Source: Bacteroidota bacterium (GTDB lineage Bacteria > Bacteroidota > Bacteroidia > B-17B0 > Aurantibacillaceae). Taken from it: a stretch of DNA of 64,000 nucleotides. The stretch is taken from NCBI GenBank assembly GCA_021156365.1, contig JAJNDK010000002.1:372001-436000 (forward strand), read 5' to 3'. Below the pieces are notes generated by a model. That model was not told where the DNA came from. It worked only from the letters and a program-made list of their open reading frames with translations, and ran no database searches. A program made the position numbers and the translations under genes. The first letter of the stretch is position 1. Every line of letters starts with the position of its first letter. This document shows, one piece after another, positions 41,520 to 51,151 of the stretch.

Positions 41520-42143
41520 ATGGTAATCAGCAAAGCAACATTTGTAAAGAGCAGTAAGGAGTTGAAACAACTTCCGAAGCCTGATAAACCGGAATACGCT
41601 TTTATCGGCCGGAGTAATGTAGGGAAAAGCTCCCTGATCAACATGGTCTGCAACAATAACAAGTTGGCCCAAACCTCGGGAAAACCGGGTAAAACCAAGC
41701 TGATCAATCATTTTCTCATCAACGAATCCTGGTACCTGGTCGATTTGCCGGGCTTTGGCTATGCAAGCACCTCTAAAGTAAACCGGGAAGCATTCGAAGG
41801 AATGATCAGCGATTATATTACCAAACGCAAAAGTCTGATCTGTCTTTTCCTGCTCATCGACAGCCGCCTGGAGATGCAGAAGATCGATGCGGAATTTATG
41901 GACTGGCTGGCTGAAAAAGAGATCGCTTTTGTGATCGCTTTTACCAAAACCGATAAGCTGGGAAAGAACGAACTTGCCAAAAATATGGCAGCTTATAAAA
42001 AGGAGTTGGTGAAGCATTTCGGAGAGCTACCGGATCTCTTCCTTACTTCGGCTGAAAAGGGCCTGGGCAAGGCGGAAATCTTAGCCTTTATTAACGAAAA
42101 TATGCATTATTTCACACCGCCGCCGAAGTCGGAAGCACAATAA
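41520..42143 (+). CDS. engB: ribosome biogenesis GTPase EngB (YihA/YsxC)
   Basis: A 207-residue GTPase needed for 50S assembly. G1 GRSNVGKSSLINM, G2 region TSGKPGKTKLINHF, G3 DLPGFGYA and G4 TKTDK are complete. Length is typical. It follows the acyltransferase gene by three bases. Confidence 0.95.
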   Translation: MVISKATFVKSSKELKQLPKPDKPEYAFIGRSNVGKSSLINMVCNNNKLAQTSGKPGKTKLINHFLINESWYLVDLPGFGYASTSKVNREAFEGMISDYITKRKSLICLFLLIDSRLEMQKIDAEFMDWLAEKEIAFVIAFTKTDKLGKNELAKNMAAYKKELVKHFGELPDLFLTSAEKGLGKAEILAFINENMHYFTPPPKSEAQ

Positions 42144-42149
42144 ATTATG

Positions 42150-42157
42150 TAAATTTG
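42150..42157 (+). promoter_or_regulatory. -7 promoter box for the BI-1 gene
   Basis: TAAATTTG, exact TAnnTTTG match, 23 bases before the ATG at 42181. Confidence 0.5.
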
Positions 42158-42180
42158 TACCTATAAACTTTATAAACAAA

Positions 42181-42933
42181 ATGAGCAATTTTAATTTCAA
42201 TAACTTCAATAACAGAAGTTCGAATATTGAAAACATCACTCCCCAGGCCGCTGCCCGCACACGTTCATTGATGACGTATACGTTTGGATGGATGACTTTA
42301 GGTTTGGTTATTTCTACTATTCTTACATTAGTATTTGGCAACAGTGCAGAGCTGTTCTCCTATCTCGTTACGGTGGATGAAACCGGAAGACTTCACAGAA
42401 CTATCCTGTACTGGGCAGTGCTTTTGTCACCGCTTGCATTTATACTGGTAATGAATTTCGGCTTCAATAAGCTTTCCTTCGGTGCCCTATTGACTTTATT
42501 CCTGGCCTACGCTGCCTGTACGGGTATCAGTTTAAGTGTAATCCTGATCCAATACGAAGCTGCTACTGTTGCAAAAGCTTTCGGTTCTGCTGCAGGCCTT
42601 TTCGGTTTGATGGCGATCGTGGGAGTAACCACCAAAACAGACCTTACTAGTTTCGGAAGGATCTTAGGGATTGGCGTAGTGGCGATCTTTATTGCCATGC
42701 TGATCAATATGTTCACCCAAAGCCCGGCTTTTGATTACCTGATCAGTGTGATCGGTGTAGCGGTATTTACGGGTCTGGTTGCATACAATGTACAGCAGGT
42801 AAAACGTATTTCGGCTGAAAGCGACGGCAGCGCAAGCTATATGAAACTTTCGGTAATGGCGGCTTTTACGCTGTACCTCGATTTCGTAAACATCTTCCTG
42901 TTCCTGCTCCGTATTTTCGGAAGAAGGGACTAA
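42181..42933 (+). CDS. Bax inhibitor-1/YccA family membrane protein
   Basis: A 250-residue protein with seven helices. SLMTYTFGWMTLGLVIS, the GISLSVILIQY helix and late YLDFVNIFLFLLRIFGRRD (the conserved Asp-containing end) are characteristic of the BI-1 family, proposed pH-sensitive calcium leak channels. It has its own promoter and terminator and is thus monocistronic. Confidence 0.9.
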   Translation: MSNFNFNNFNNRSSNIENITPQAAARTRSLMTYTFGWMTLGLVISTILTLVFGNSAELFSYLVTVDETGRLHRTILYWAVLLSPLAFILVMNFGFNKLSFGALLTLFLAYAACTGISLSVILIQYEAATVAKAFGSAAGLFGLMAIVGVTTKTDLTSFGRILGIGVVAIFIAMLINMFTQSPAFDYLISVIGVAVFTGLVAYNVQQVKRISAESDGSASYMKLSVMAAFTLYLDFVNIFLFLLRIFGRRD

Positions 42934-42958
42934 GCGGATCCTGAAAAATAAATTCTAA

Positions 42959-42985
42959 AAGTGCTGCAAAAACAGCACTTTTTTT
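42959..42985 (+). terminator. Rho-independent terminator after the BI-1 gene
   Basis: AAGTGCTG (42959-42966), loop CAAAAA, CAGCACTT (42973-42980) and a run of seven T from 42979. Confidence 0.85.
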
Positions 42986-43001
42986 GTTTATATTCGTGAA
43001 T

Positions 43002-43571
43002 ATGATGAAGTCATTGAGCACGATCATGGCAATAAGCACTCCGGCGCTTGCCCTTTTTATTGCCTGTAACAACGAGTCGAAAACGAAGGATGCCAACAGC
43101 TATTTTGCACGGGTGATCGCAAAAACGGATGAGGTAGTGAATGTATTCAACACATTTATCCAGCGGTCGACCTATAACCAGATAGATTCCATGCGGGCTT
43201 CCAATACCCTGCTGGAAAAAACAGCCCTGGCAAACATAGATACCATAGGAAAAATGGAAGATTATAACGGGAAAGCTATCTTGAAACAGGAAGCCACCGA
43301 ATACATAAAAGCACTACAAGACATTAACAATAATGAGTTCAGGGAGTTGATCCGCCTGTACTCTATCCCGGAAGATAAATTCACGGAAAGCGAGAACCTG
43401 AAGATCGATTCGGTTTCCAATAGCCTGGATGTAAAGATGAGTGCTTTGTCCAATCGTTTCCTGAAGGCCCAGACGGCCTTTGCCAAAGAGAACAATATCA
43501 AGCTGAATTTTAATTACGAGCTGGATTCCACGATCAAAAAAGGGGTGGATACTTCGGTGATCATGAATTAA
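43002..43571 (+). CDS. putative lipoprotein, unknown function
   Basis: A 189-residue protein with a short lipoprotein signal (hydrophobic ALALFIAC, lipobox Cys about residue 20) and a mature part that is mostly helical and charged. I recognise no domain. The length and helix-rich, Thr/Asn-containing pattern resemble the lipoprotein at 47594-48148. It starts 16 bases after the BI-1 terminator T-run; a TATATTCG sequence there resembles a -7 box with one mismatch. Confidence 0.6.
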   Translation: MMKSLSTIMAISTPALALFIACNNESKTKDANSYFARVIAKTDEVVNVFNTFIQRSTYNQIDSMRASNTLLEKTALANIDTIGKMEDYNGKAILKQEATEYIKALQDINNNEFRELIRLYSIPEDKFTESENLKIDSVSNSLDVKMSALSNRFLKAQTAFAKENNIKLNFNYELDSTIKKGVDTSVIMN

Positions 43572-43583
43572 CCTCCTGTTTCG

Positions 43584-43599
43584 CGCAGAGAGCGCAAAG
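43584..43599 (+). repeat. CGCAGAGAGCGCAAAG dispersed repeat unit
   Basis: Differs by one base from the unit at 16824-16839. Both are in convergent spacers. Confidence 0.55.
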
Positions 43600-43686
43600 G
43601 ATTGATTCATTTTCGTTTGAGATAAAATAAATCCTATATCGGCGACAGGTTAATCACATCTATTTTTATTTCTCCACGCCCTTTGC

Positions 43687-43704
43687 TCCCGATAGCTATC
43701 GGGA
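43687..43704. repeat. palindromic repeat core, copy 3
   Basis: TCCCGATAGCTATCGGGA, identical to the core of copy 2, without the GGGTT tail. It lies in the 144-base convergent spacer between the lipoprotein and DUF4286 genes, about 90 bases after the CGCAAAG unit. Confidence 0.75.
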
Positions 43705-43715
43705 TTTGCGAGCCA

Positions 43716-44015
43716 CTAATCCACTATTTGTAAAAGTGTGCGGTAGGCAATAAATCTGGCACCGAATTTATCAAAGCCTTGTTGTTGCATCCCGGCTGCA
43801 TGCTCTTTGCGATAGCGTTCGTAATCTTCCATGGTCTTAAAGGAATATTGAGCGGAATAAGTAGCTCCTGCATCATCAGCCAACACACGCAGGATCCGGC
43901 TCTCTGTGAAACAGCCTGTACTCACTACATCCGGCATGTGCTTTTCCTTCATCCATTTCAGCCACTCTGTGTGGATGGATTCTTCTACGTTTATGGTTAC
44001 GTTATAAATAAACAT
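43716..44015 (-). CDS. DUF4286 family protein
   Basis: A 99-residue soluble protein. MFIYNVTINVEESIHTEWLKWMKEKHMPDVVSTGCFTESRI and the later TYSAQYSF stretch (given here in outline: residues 1-12, 15-26, 50-58) follow the ferredoxin-like alpha/beta pattern of DUF4286, common in Bacteroidota and of unknown role. Ten bases separate it from the MuiA-like gene upstream, so it is the last gene of that operon. Confidence 0.75.
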   Translation of the reverse strand: MFIYNVTINVEESIHTEWLKWMKEKHMPDVVSTGCFTESRILRVLADDAGATYSAQYSFKTMEDYERYRKEHAAGMQQQGFDKFGARFIAYRTLLQIVD

Positions 44016-44025
44016 AATTCAGGTT

Positions 44026-45756
44026 CTAAAATTTTGCCCTCGATTTTTTCCGCATGTTATCCATATTGATGCTCTGATCGCGTGGATATTTGACAGAAAA
44101 GGTAAGGATAACTTTTTTCATTTCGTCGGGTGCCAGCGTCAGGACCCATTTGAGCTTACCGGTGGCAGGATCCAGCTGTGCTTTCGACAGCTCGATATTC
44201 TCTACTACAATATCCGTATTCTTCGAAACAGGAAGCTGGTCGTTTAACTCGATCGTTACCGGACCTTTGCGGTTGTTCTTCACCACCATTTCATAGGAGA
44301 AGGTTACTTTTTTGTTATTTCCTATTACACGGTCTTTATTCAGGTCTTTTAGCTTCGTGCGTGTTACGATGATCTTCTTATCCCTTCCGAAAGAAAGATC
44401 GAGGGTGTCGTCCACACTGCGCGGATTGATATAAGATTGACCTACATACGTTCCTCCGAAATACACATTGGCGCTACCTTCCACCAGGTTCAGCTCTTCC
44501 CATCCGGTTATCCTCGCCAGCATAAACGCTTCTTTCTCCATCTTCGGTACACAGAAATGTTTATAGGTTGCAGGAAGATTGTACTCCGTCACATCCACGA
44601 GGTAAGGCTTTGCATCGGAAGGGATCGAGTAGGTTTGTTTGATCTCAAACTCTGCGCTTAATTCGGAAACCTGGATGTCCTCATAAGCAATGGTGGTTTT
44701 TACCTGCTGGCCTTTCTTTTGTTGCACTTCCAACTGCTTCTTTTTCAGCTCTTCCTTGTAGATATTGTCCAGTGTCATGCTGGCCGGGGCATTATAATTT
44801 TGGTCGTTGTTGTTATTGTTGCTGGTCGTATTCGAATAACTATTGTAAGTCTGCTGGTAAGCCATGTTTTGCTGGTACGCATTGTTGTAATTCAGGTACC
44901 AGGTCATGAGCTCCGGTTTGGATGCATTCTTCATTGGATCGCCGGTAGAAAGCTTGATCTTGATGTCATTCCAATCCACATTGGTATTGTTGAACACCTT
45001 GGCTTTGTATTTCAACTGGATCGGTTTGTTGATGTCCTCTGCGATCAGGTCATAGGTAGGCACCCAGCCGGCATTGGCAACGATGTACTTGATCTCCATT
45101 TCCGAACCTGCTTTGGCAGCGCCGTTGTTGTTCACCAGGATCTCAATTTCCGCTGTCGGTTCGTCATCCACGCCATTGATCTCAGCAAGGGACAATTGTA
45201 ATTTGGTAGCTGTCTTTTGGTTGTTTTCTATTTTCTTGTCCAGCTTGAATAATTCTCCATTGATCTCTTTGATCCTCGAGCGATAAAAATCGGCGGCCAG
45301 TTTCAGCTCTGCGATGGCCACACCTTTTTCGTTACCCCCGATGCGCTGGTTGGCATTGATCATTTTTTTCTCGGTGTCATAGGCTTCCCGGTCGTATTGC
45401 AGCTGGGAAATGATATCGTTGATCATTTCCAGCGAATCCTTCAGCTGTTTGGTCTTTGCGGTTTCTTTGGCATCCGTCAGGTAATTGATGCGGTCGCTCA
45501 CTGATAAAAGAGACACATCGCCCGTACTGGTTACCTGCACACTTTTGGAAACAAGCTTTGGTGTAATTCCCGAAAAGATGATGAGATTCCGCCCCGGATT
45601 CAGGGTAATGGTTTTCCGCTGTGTAAGCTCTGCACCATCCAGGTAAAGAATAGCCGATTCTATCTTCGACTGGACCGTTTGAGAAGGGATAAGAGATTGC
45701 GCAACCGCAAAAGAAAAAGGGATTGCGAACAGGGCAGTAAGGGTAAATTTGTTCAT
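44026..45756 (-). CDS. MuiA-like protein with DUF4139 domain
   Basis: A 576-residue exported protein with a signal peptide (residues 1-19, ending VAQ). An N-terminal DUF4140-like part (AILYLDGAELTQRKTI), a coiled-coil region near residues 95-190, and a C-terminal DUF4139 domain from about 205 with AGWVPTYDLIA and the late NNRKGPVTIELNDQLPVS. The Asn/Tyr/Gln-rich linker (about residues 295-325) is low complexity. The family includes the mucoidy inhibitor MuiA; its biochemical role is unknown. It is the third gene of a four-gene operon. Confidence 0.82.
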   Translation of the reverse strand: MNKFTLTALFAIPFSFAVAQSLIPSQTVQSKIESAILYLDGAELTQRKTITLNPGRNLIIFSGITPKLVSKSVQVTSTGDVSLLSVSDRINYLTDAKETAKTKQLKDSLEMINDIISQLQYDREAYDTEKKMINANQRIGGNEKGVAIAELKLAADFYRSRIKEINGELFKLDKKIENNQKTATKLQLSLAEINGVDDEPTAEIEILVNNNGAAKAGSEMEIKYIVANAGWVPTYDLIAEDINKPIQLKYKAKVFNNTNVDWNDIKIKLSTGDPMKNASKPELMTWYLNYNNAYQQNMAYQQTYNSYSNTTSNNNNNDQNYNAPASMTLDNIYKEELKKKQLEVQQKKGQQVKTTIAYEDIQVSELSAEFEIKQTYSIPSDAKPYLVDVTEYNLPATYKHFCVPKMEKEAFMLARITGWEELNLVEGSANVYFGGTYVGQSYINPRSVDDTLDLSFGRDKKIIVTRTKLKDLNKDRVIGNNKKVTFSYEMVVKNNRKGPVTIELNDQLPVSKNTDIVVENIELSKAQLDPATGKLKWVLTLAPDEMKKVILTFSVKYPRDQSINMDNMRKKSRAKF

Positions 45757-45774
45757 GTATGCAGGTTTATATTT

Positions 45775-47610
45775 TTAATTGATGAGGTCGCCACGTAATA
45801 TCCGGAAGCGCTTCCTGGCCTCCACCGTATATACACTCGAAGGATATTTGGTGAGCAGGTCCTGGTAAGTAGCTTTCGCTTTCTCCACATCACTCAGGTT
45901 GTACTGATAGATCTCCGCTATCTTATACAAGGCATCATCGCCGAAGATCTCATCGCCGTAAGCATCCACAACACGTTGAAAAGCCTCTACCGCTTCCTTG
46001 AATTTATTTTGCTTCAAAAAGATGATCCCTTTTTTATAGTAGATATCATCCGCCAGGCTGTGATTGTCAAAAATAATATTGATAGAATCCAGCCTCGCCA
46101 ATGCCTGCGGTATTTTATTCTGAATAATGAGGAGATCCGCTGAAGAGAACATTTGCAGAGGAACCACGTTCGTGTCCACATTGATGGCATCACCTATCAG
46201 CAGCGACATATCCATCGCATCGTTGGCAATAAGCTTGGAAGTCGCGCCCTTCAATACATCCAGCTGTGCCTTCGACCATTTGAAATCCCCGTTGTAATAA
46301 GAAAGTTTTGCATTCCTGAATTTTGCCTCCTGCCCCACCGGATCATATTTGAAAGCTTTTTCCACCTGTGAATACAATAAGGAAGCATCCCAGATATTAC
46401 CGGAGATCAGCGTTACATCACCGAGATCCAGCTTGCATTCGGCCTGCATGAATTTATCAAGACCTGGAAGCTCAACTGCCTGTGTCAATAGCTCCGCTGC
46501 TTTCGGAAGGTTGTTCAGGTAATAGGCATTGAGGCTGGCCAGCTTGCGGAGTAAGGGAATGGTCATCTGGTTCATTCCGAAATCCGTGATGGTAGTAGTT
46601 AACTTTACTTCGAGCTGCTTCAGATCTTCGTTTGTATAGATACGTTGTTTTACGATCTTATCGTATTGCGCATTGGCCGATTCAATATAGGCTGCGTTGT
46701 AATTGTAATTGTCTTTTCCTTTAGCCAATACATAATTGTAACATTTTTCCGCCACATCATACGCTTCATTGCCCACACAGATCCTGCCCAGCTCCATCAT
46801 ACGAAAACCATCTTCCTTGTTTCGTTTGTCCAGCGCTTTACTCTGCGTAAAAGCTCCTTCAAAATCTTTTTGCTGCATCTGGATGTAGATCAGGAATTCG
46901 GAAAAGATGATCTTGTTTGGATCGCTCTGGATGCGTTTTTGCAATTCCTGTTTCAGTATGGGATTATTAAAGCCTCCCTTTTCGTCATCATAACCCAGGT
47001 TGTTCTGGATATTGTTCTGTACGTTCACCAGCTCTGTTTCCCTGAAATCAAGTGCATCGAGGTACTGATTGATCATGGCTTTGAGGTCGCCCTTTTCCTT
47101 ATAAATATCGGCCTTTTCATAAAAGTACGGATACAGGCCGTTGTTCATCTTTGCTGCCTTTTCGAATGTCTGGATCGCATAATCGAAGAGCTTTACCGTT
47201 TTGAAAGCATTGGCGAGGGCCGCTATCTGCGTATAGTCATTCGGCATTTCCTTAATGGCCTTTTGGTATTGTTCCTCCGCTTTTTTCGGATCGTTCTGCA
47301 CTTTGTATACTTCGCCCAGGTCGATGTATAGATGAACGGTGGAAGGATTTTGTTTTATCTGCCGTTTTACGGTTTTTTCGGCCTGTTTCAGGTCATTTGT
47401 TTTCAGCAGGCACACCAGGTAATACTGATAATAGGCAGAAGGATTTTTATCATACAGCTTTTCGTAATACACGATGGCCTTGTCATATTCCTTGTTATTG
47501 AATGCCTGCAGGGCCAACTGCTCGTTTGCATTATTGGCGGGTTGTGCAAAACCGGAAGCCATGCACAGGAACGCGACCAGGAAAAAAGTTATTCTACTTA
47601 GTACCACCAT
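45775..47610 (-). CDS. exported tetratricopeptide repeat protein
   Basis: A 611-residue protein with a signal peptide (residues 1-22, ending GFAQ) followed by TPR units through most of its length, for example AFNNKEYDKAIVYYEKLYDKNP near residue 32 and the last units near 530-600 (FKEAVEAFQRVVDAYGDE, KAKATYQDLLTKYPSS). It probably serves as an envelope scaffold. It overlaps the lipoprotein gene upstream by 17 bases and precedes the MuiA-like gene by 18. Confidence 0.8.
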   Translation of the reverse strand: MVVLSRITFFLVAFLCMASGFAQPANNANEQLALQAFNNKEYDKAIVYYEKLYDKNPSAYYQYYLVCLLKTNDLKQAEKTVKRQIKQNPSTVHLYIDLGEVYKVQNDPKKAEEQYQKAIKEMPNDYTQIAALANAFKTVKLFDYAIQTFEKAAKMNNGLYPYFYEKADIYKEKGDLKAMINQYLDALDFRETELVNVQNNIQNNLGYDDEKGGFNNPILKQELQKRIQSDPNKIIFSEFLIYIQMQQKDFEGAFTQSKALDKRNKEDGFRMMELGRICVGNEAYDVAEKCYNYVLAKGKDNYNYNAAYIESANAQYDKIVKQRIYTNEDLKQLEVKLTTTITDFGMNQMTIPLLRKLASLNAYYLNNLPKAAELLTQAVELPGLDKFMQAECKLDLGDVTLISGNIWDASLLYSQVEKAFKYDPVGQEAKFRNAKLSYYNGDFKWSKAQLDVLKGATSKLIANDAMDMSLLIGDAINVDTNVVPLQMFSSADLLIIQNKIPQALARLDSINIIFDNHSLADDIYYKKGIIFLKQNKFKEAVEAFQRVVDAYGDEIFGDDALYKIAEIYQYNLSDVEKAKATYQDLLTKYPSSVYTVEARKRFRILRGDLIN

Positions 47611-48148
47611 TTTTATGCAGTGTAATTAATTTTTCGATCTCACTATTGTATTTATCGAATGTATCCACACTTTGCTTCACCAGTTGCTGGTTCTCTGCAA
47701 GTGCATCCATTATCTTTTTCGCTTCGTTCTTTTCAACGGTATAAAATTCAAATGCCCGCTCTTCTTCGATGCTCGCACTCTTCAGGTCACTTGCCAGCTT
47801 TTGCAATTGCTCCCGGCTTAGTTGCGCGTCACTTACCATATCCCGGTAATTCTCACGGACAAAGATCAGGGGCTCATTGATGTTCCTGTAGTTCTTAAGT
47901 GCCGACAGGTATTCCACCGGCAAGGTATCTTTTATGTTTTCACGGATCCAGTTCACATTCGTTTCGTAGGTCTTTACATACCTGGCGATTTTACCTGTAT
48001 CGATCGATTGAAAAACGGCCAGCTGTTTATCCAGTTCCACCCGTATGCTATCCAGACTGCCGATCTGCGACAGGTATTTTGCTTCGTTATTACACGAAGC
48101 AAAACCAAGGGAAAGGACACAGGCAAATATGGGCAAACGTAGCTTCAT
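47594..48148 (-). CDS. putative lipoprotein, coiled-coil, first gene of the TPR/MuiA operon
   Basis: A 184-residue protein with a lipobox (LGFASC, Cys about residue 18) and a long helical, charged mature part that ends in a Lys/Asn tail. The ATG at 48148 is chosen because it opens the signal sequence. No known domain is recognised. It is the head of the operon with the TPR, MuiA-like and DUF4286 genes, 87 bases after nuoN on the same strand. Confidence 0.62.
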   Translation of the reverse strand: MKLRLPIFACVLSLGFASCNNEAKYLSQIGSLDSIRVELDKQLAVFQSIDTGKIARYVKTYETNVNWIRENIKDTLPVEYLSALKNYRNINEPLIFVRENYRDMVSDAQLSREQLQKLASDLKSASIEEERAFEFYTVEKNEAKKIMDALAENQQLVKQSVDTFDKYNSEIEKLITLHKNGGTK

Positions 48149-48235
48149 ACGAGGATTAAAGGTACAAAATAAAGGGAAAGGGATAAAGCCGGAAAAGGCC
48201 TTTTTTGCATTAAATAACAAGCTTTTTGGGCCTGA

Positions 48236-49630
48236 TTACAGCATGTCTATGACATAATTCGGCATAAAACCGATCGCAAGTGTCAGAAGGGCTGTGATCA
48301 CGATCACCAAAAGGACCGGCAGTTCGATCTCCACTTTTTCAGTAGTTTCGGCCGGTTTGAAATACATAGCGATGATCACTTTGAAATAATAATACACGCC
48401 TACCGCAGAGGTAAGTACCGCCAGCACCAGTAACCATTTGAAAGAGGTGGTCATGATCGTAGTGAAAATAAAGTACTTCGCGAAAAAGCCTGCCGTAACC
48501 GGAATACCCGCGAGGGAAAGCATAGCAATGGTCATACAGATCGCCACCAAAGGATTTCTTTTGCTCAGGCCGTTGAATGCATCAAATCCTTCGCCGCCTT
48601 TTTTACTTACATTGTAAAGTACCGAGAAAGCAGTGATAGATCCTATAGAATAGGCCAGTGTGTAAAATAATACGGAAGGAATGGACATCCCCGGTTTAAC
48701 CGCCAGGATCCCCATCAGCATAAAGGCAGCGTGTGAGATACTGGAATAAGCCAGCATACGTTTCACATTGCCCTGCGAGGCGGCCGTAATATTGGAAATA
48801 ATAAGCGACAAGGCAACGATCACCGCCATTACCATTTCCCATCTCTCGTTGATATTACCGAAACCTACCAGGAACAAACGTACGAATGCGGCAAAAGCTG
48901 CCGTTTTTACGATCGTGCTCATGAAAGCCGTAATAACAGTCGGAGATCCCTGGTACACATCCGGTGTCCAGAAATGGAAAGGTGCAGCCGCTACTTTGAA
49001 ACACATCGCCACCAACATCATCATTACACCTACGTTAAAGAACATCGGCATGGAACCCTCCATAAGAGAGATCTTGGTGCGAATGGTCATGATGTCGAAA
49101 GAGCCGGTAGCTCCGTAAACCAATGCAATACCAAATAATAAAAATCCGGTGGCAAAAGAACCTAAGATCAGGTATTTGAAACCGGCTTCGTTGGAGCTGA
49201 CATCATTCTTTTTGCTGGCTGCGAGTACATACAGAGGGATGGACATGATCTCGATACCAAGGAACAGTGTCGTCATATTCCTGTATGCCGTCAGCATCAA
49301 TGCCCCTGTGAGGGCAAACAATACAAGTGCAAAATGATCGGTAACATTAGTTGTATTCTCAAAATAATCGTTTGCAAAAATAAACCAGAAAAAAGCAAGG
49401 GCCAAAATGATCCCGCTGAAGGCCAGCGCAAAATTATCGAACACGATCATATTATCGAACCAGGAAATGGACATAGTATTGTTCCATTCGTAGTTGATAT
49501 TTACAACAAATGCTGCGATAATACCCAACAATACAACAGGGTACAGGATTTTCTTCAGGCCTAATCCCTTGAAGATTTCTGCCAGCATGGCGAAGATTCC
49601 TAAACCGCTTATGATAAAAAGACCTTTCAT
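48236..49630 (-). CDS. nuoN: NADH-quinone oxidoreductase subunit N
   Basis: A 464-residue antiporter-like proton-pumping subunit of complex I with about 13-14 helices. The conserved lysine helix is in MCFKVAAAPFHFWTPDVYQGSP (about residue 215-235), with the family's discontinuous helix, and AYSSISHAAFML near 305. It is the last gene of the nuo operon. Confidence 0.94.
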   Translation of the reverse strand: MKGLFIISGLGIFAMLAEIFKGLGLKKILYPVVLLGIIAAFVVNINYEWNNTMSISWFDNMIVFDNFALAFSGIILALAFFWFIFANDYFENTTNVTDHFALVLFALTGALMLTAYRNMTTLFLGIEIMSIPLYVLAASKKNDVSSNEAGFKYLILGSFATGFLLFGIALVYGATGSFDIMTIRTKISLMEGSMPMFFNVGVMMMLVAMCFKVAAAPFHFWTPDVYQGSPTVITAFMSTIVKTAAFAAFVRLFLVGFGNINERWEMVMAVIVALSLIISNITAASQGNVKRMLAYSSISHAAFMLMGILAVKPGMSIPSVLFYTLAYSIGSITAFSVLYNVSKKGGEGFDAFNGLSKRNPLVAICMTIAMLSLAGIPVTAGFFAKYFIFTTIMTTSFKWLLVLAVLTSAVGVYYYFKVIIAMYFKPAETTEKVEIELPVLLVIVITALLTLAIGFMPNYVIDML

Positions 49631-49649
49631 ATTCTATTTATGATTTTTG

Positions 49650-49666
49650 TCCCGATAGCTATCGGA
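49650..49666. repeat. palindromic repeat core, copy 4
   Basis: TCCCGATAGCTATCGGA, one G shorter than the full palindrome. It lies in the 47-base nuoM-nuoN spacer. Confidence 0.7.
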
Positions 49667-49677
49667 ATTCGTAATTC

Positions 49678-51141
49678 TTATTTTGTACTACTCAATATGT
49701 TTTTCACTGCAGGTTCCGCCAGATCTGTTAAAGGCTGCGGATACACACCGAAAGCAATGATGGCAGCACACACAATGATGAGCACTGCTTTGTCGCTTGG
49801 CGCTAATGTCCCAAAACCTGCTGTTACAGAATTGCTTTCTCCCAACATAATACCCTGGTAACTTCTCAGCATATACACTGCGCCTAAGATCACGGTAAGC
49901 CCTGCAAAAGCCGCAGTCCATGCGCCATAGCCATATACACCGGTAATCAGTAAAAACTCCCCCACAAATCCATTTGTCAGCGGAAGTGCAACGGATCCCA
50001 GCAGGATGATCAGGAACAGAACAGCAAACCAGGGATTCACATTGCGGATACCTCCAAGCTTGCTGATCTCACGTGTACCGGTGTGACGGAATAAAATATC
50101 TGCTACAAGGAAAAGACCTACCACATTGATACCGTGGCTTACCATCTGGATCAATGCTCCCTGGATGCCCTGCTGGTTCCAGGCAAGGATACCCGCAGCA
50201 ATAAGACCAACGTGAGCAATGGATGAATACGCGATCAGGCGTTTGAAATCCGTTTGTACAATAGCAATGCAGGATGCATAAATGATCCCGATCACCGAAA
50301 GCAGCATCGCCCAGCTACCCCAGTTAGCAACACCGAGGGGAACAACCGGTAATAACCATTTGATCATCCCGAAAGTCCCCATCTTCAGCATGATCCCGGA
50401 AAGCAGCATGGTTCCTTGTGTAGGAGCATTCACATACGTATCGGGCTGCCAGGTATGGAAAGGGAAAATCGGCATTTTAATAGCAAAAGCAAGAAATACG
50501 GCCCAGAACACATAGCCCTGCTGGCTGGCGTTCAGTGAGCGTCCCGCCTGGTAAAGATCATTGATGGCCCATGACTTGATGCCGGTGTACATGCCGGTAT
50601 GCTGGTAAAGGAATACCAGGGCTACCAGCATAAAAAGAGAACCGAATAAGGTGTAAATAAAAAATTTGAATGTAATCCGTGCTCTGTTCTCACCGCCCCA
50701 TACAAGGCAGATAAAATAGATCGGGATCAATGCAAGCTCCCAAAAGATATAGAACAGGAATCCGTCATTCGTCGTGAAAACCCCAATCAACGCCATCTGC
50801 ATCAGGAGTATCAATCCATAGAAACTGTTAGGCTTGTCGTATTCATTTTTGAAAGAAGAAAGTATAATAAGTGGTACAAGGAAGGTGGTCAGGAGCACCA
50901 TCAGGAGACTCATGCCGTCCAGGCCAACGGAAAAATTGGCTCCAATCGATTCAATCCAGGTGCAATTCAGGTAGAGCTGTTTGCTCAGCGGTTCGGTCTT
51001 GTATTGATACCATGCAAATACGGAGACAGCGAATTCGAGGATCGAAAATCCTAAAGCAGCTACACGCGCCGCTTTCCCTTTTATAAAGAAAGTGAGCAGG
51101 GCAGCAATAAGTGGAATAACAATTAATAATCCTGTTAACAT
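49678..51141 (-). CDS. nuoM: NADH-quinone oxidoreductase subunit M
   Basis: A 487-residue antiporter-like subunit with about 14 helices. The conserved FWELALIPIYFICLVWGGE loop (Glu about residue 133), AFAIKMPIFPFHTWQPDTY and AYSSIAHVGL are present. It lies between nuoL (ten bases) and nuoN. Confidence 0.95.
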   Translation of the reverse strand: MLTGLLIVIPLIAALLTFFIKGKAARVAALGFSILEFAVSVFAWYQYKTEPLSKQLYLNCTWIESIGANFSVGLDGMSLLMVLLTTFLVPLIILSSFKNEYDKPNSFYGLILLMQMALIGVFTTNDGFLFYIFWELALIPIYFICLVWGGENRARITFKFFIYTLFGSLFMLVALVFLYQHTGMYTGIKSWAINDLYQAGRSLNASQQGYVFWAVFLAFAIKMPIFPFHTWQPDTYVNAPTQGTMLLSGIMLKMGTFGMIKWLLPVVPLGVANWGSWAMLLSVIGIIYASCIAIVQTDFKRLIAYSSIAHVGLIAAGILAWNQQGIQGALIQMVSHGINVVGLFLVADILFRHTGTREISKLGGIRNVNPWFAVLFLIILLGSVALPLTNGFVGEFLLITGVYGYGAWTAAFAGLTVILGAVYMLRSYQGIMLGESNSVTAGFGTLAPSDKAVLIIVCAAIIAFGVYPQPLTDLAEPAVKNILSSTK

Positions 51142-51151
51142 ATACTTTTTC

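Noticed and set aside
46645-47331. A 228-codon hydrophobic plus-strand frame
   Set aside because: It is antisense to the TPR gene; the hydrophobicity comes from complementing charged TPR codons.
48149-48235. AAAAGGCCTTTT palindrome in the spacer after nuoN as a terminator
   Set aside because: The stem is short and A/T-rich with no clear T-run in the direction of nuo transcription; not enough to call.
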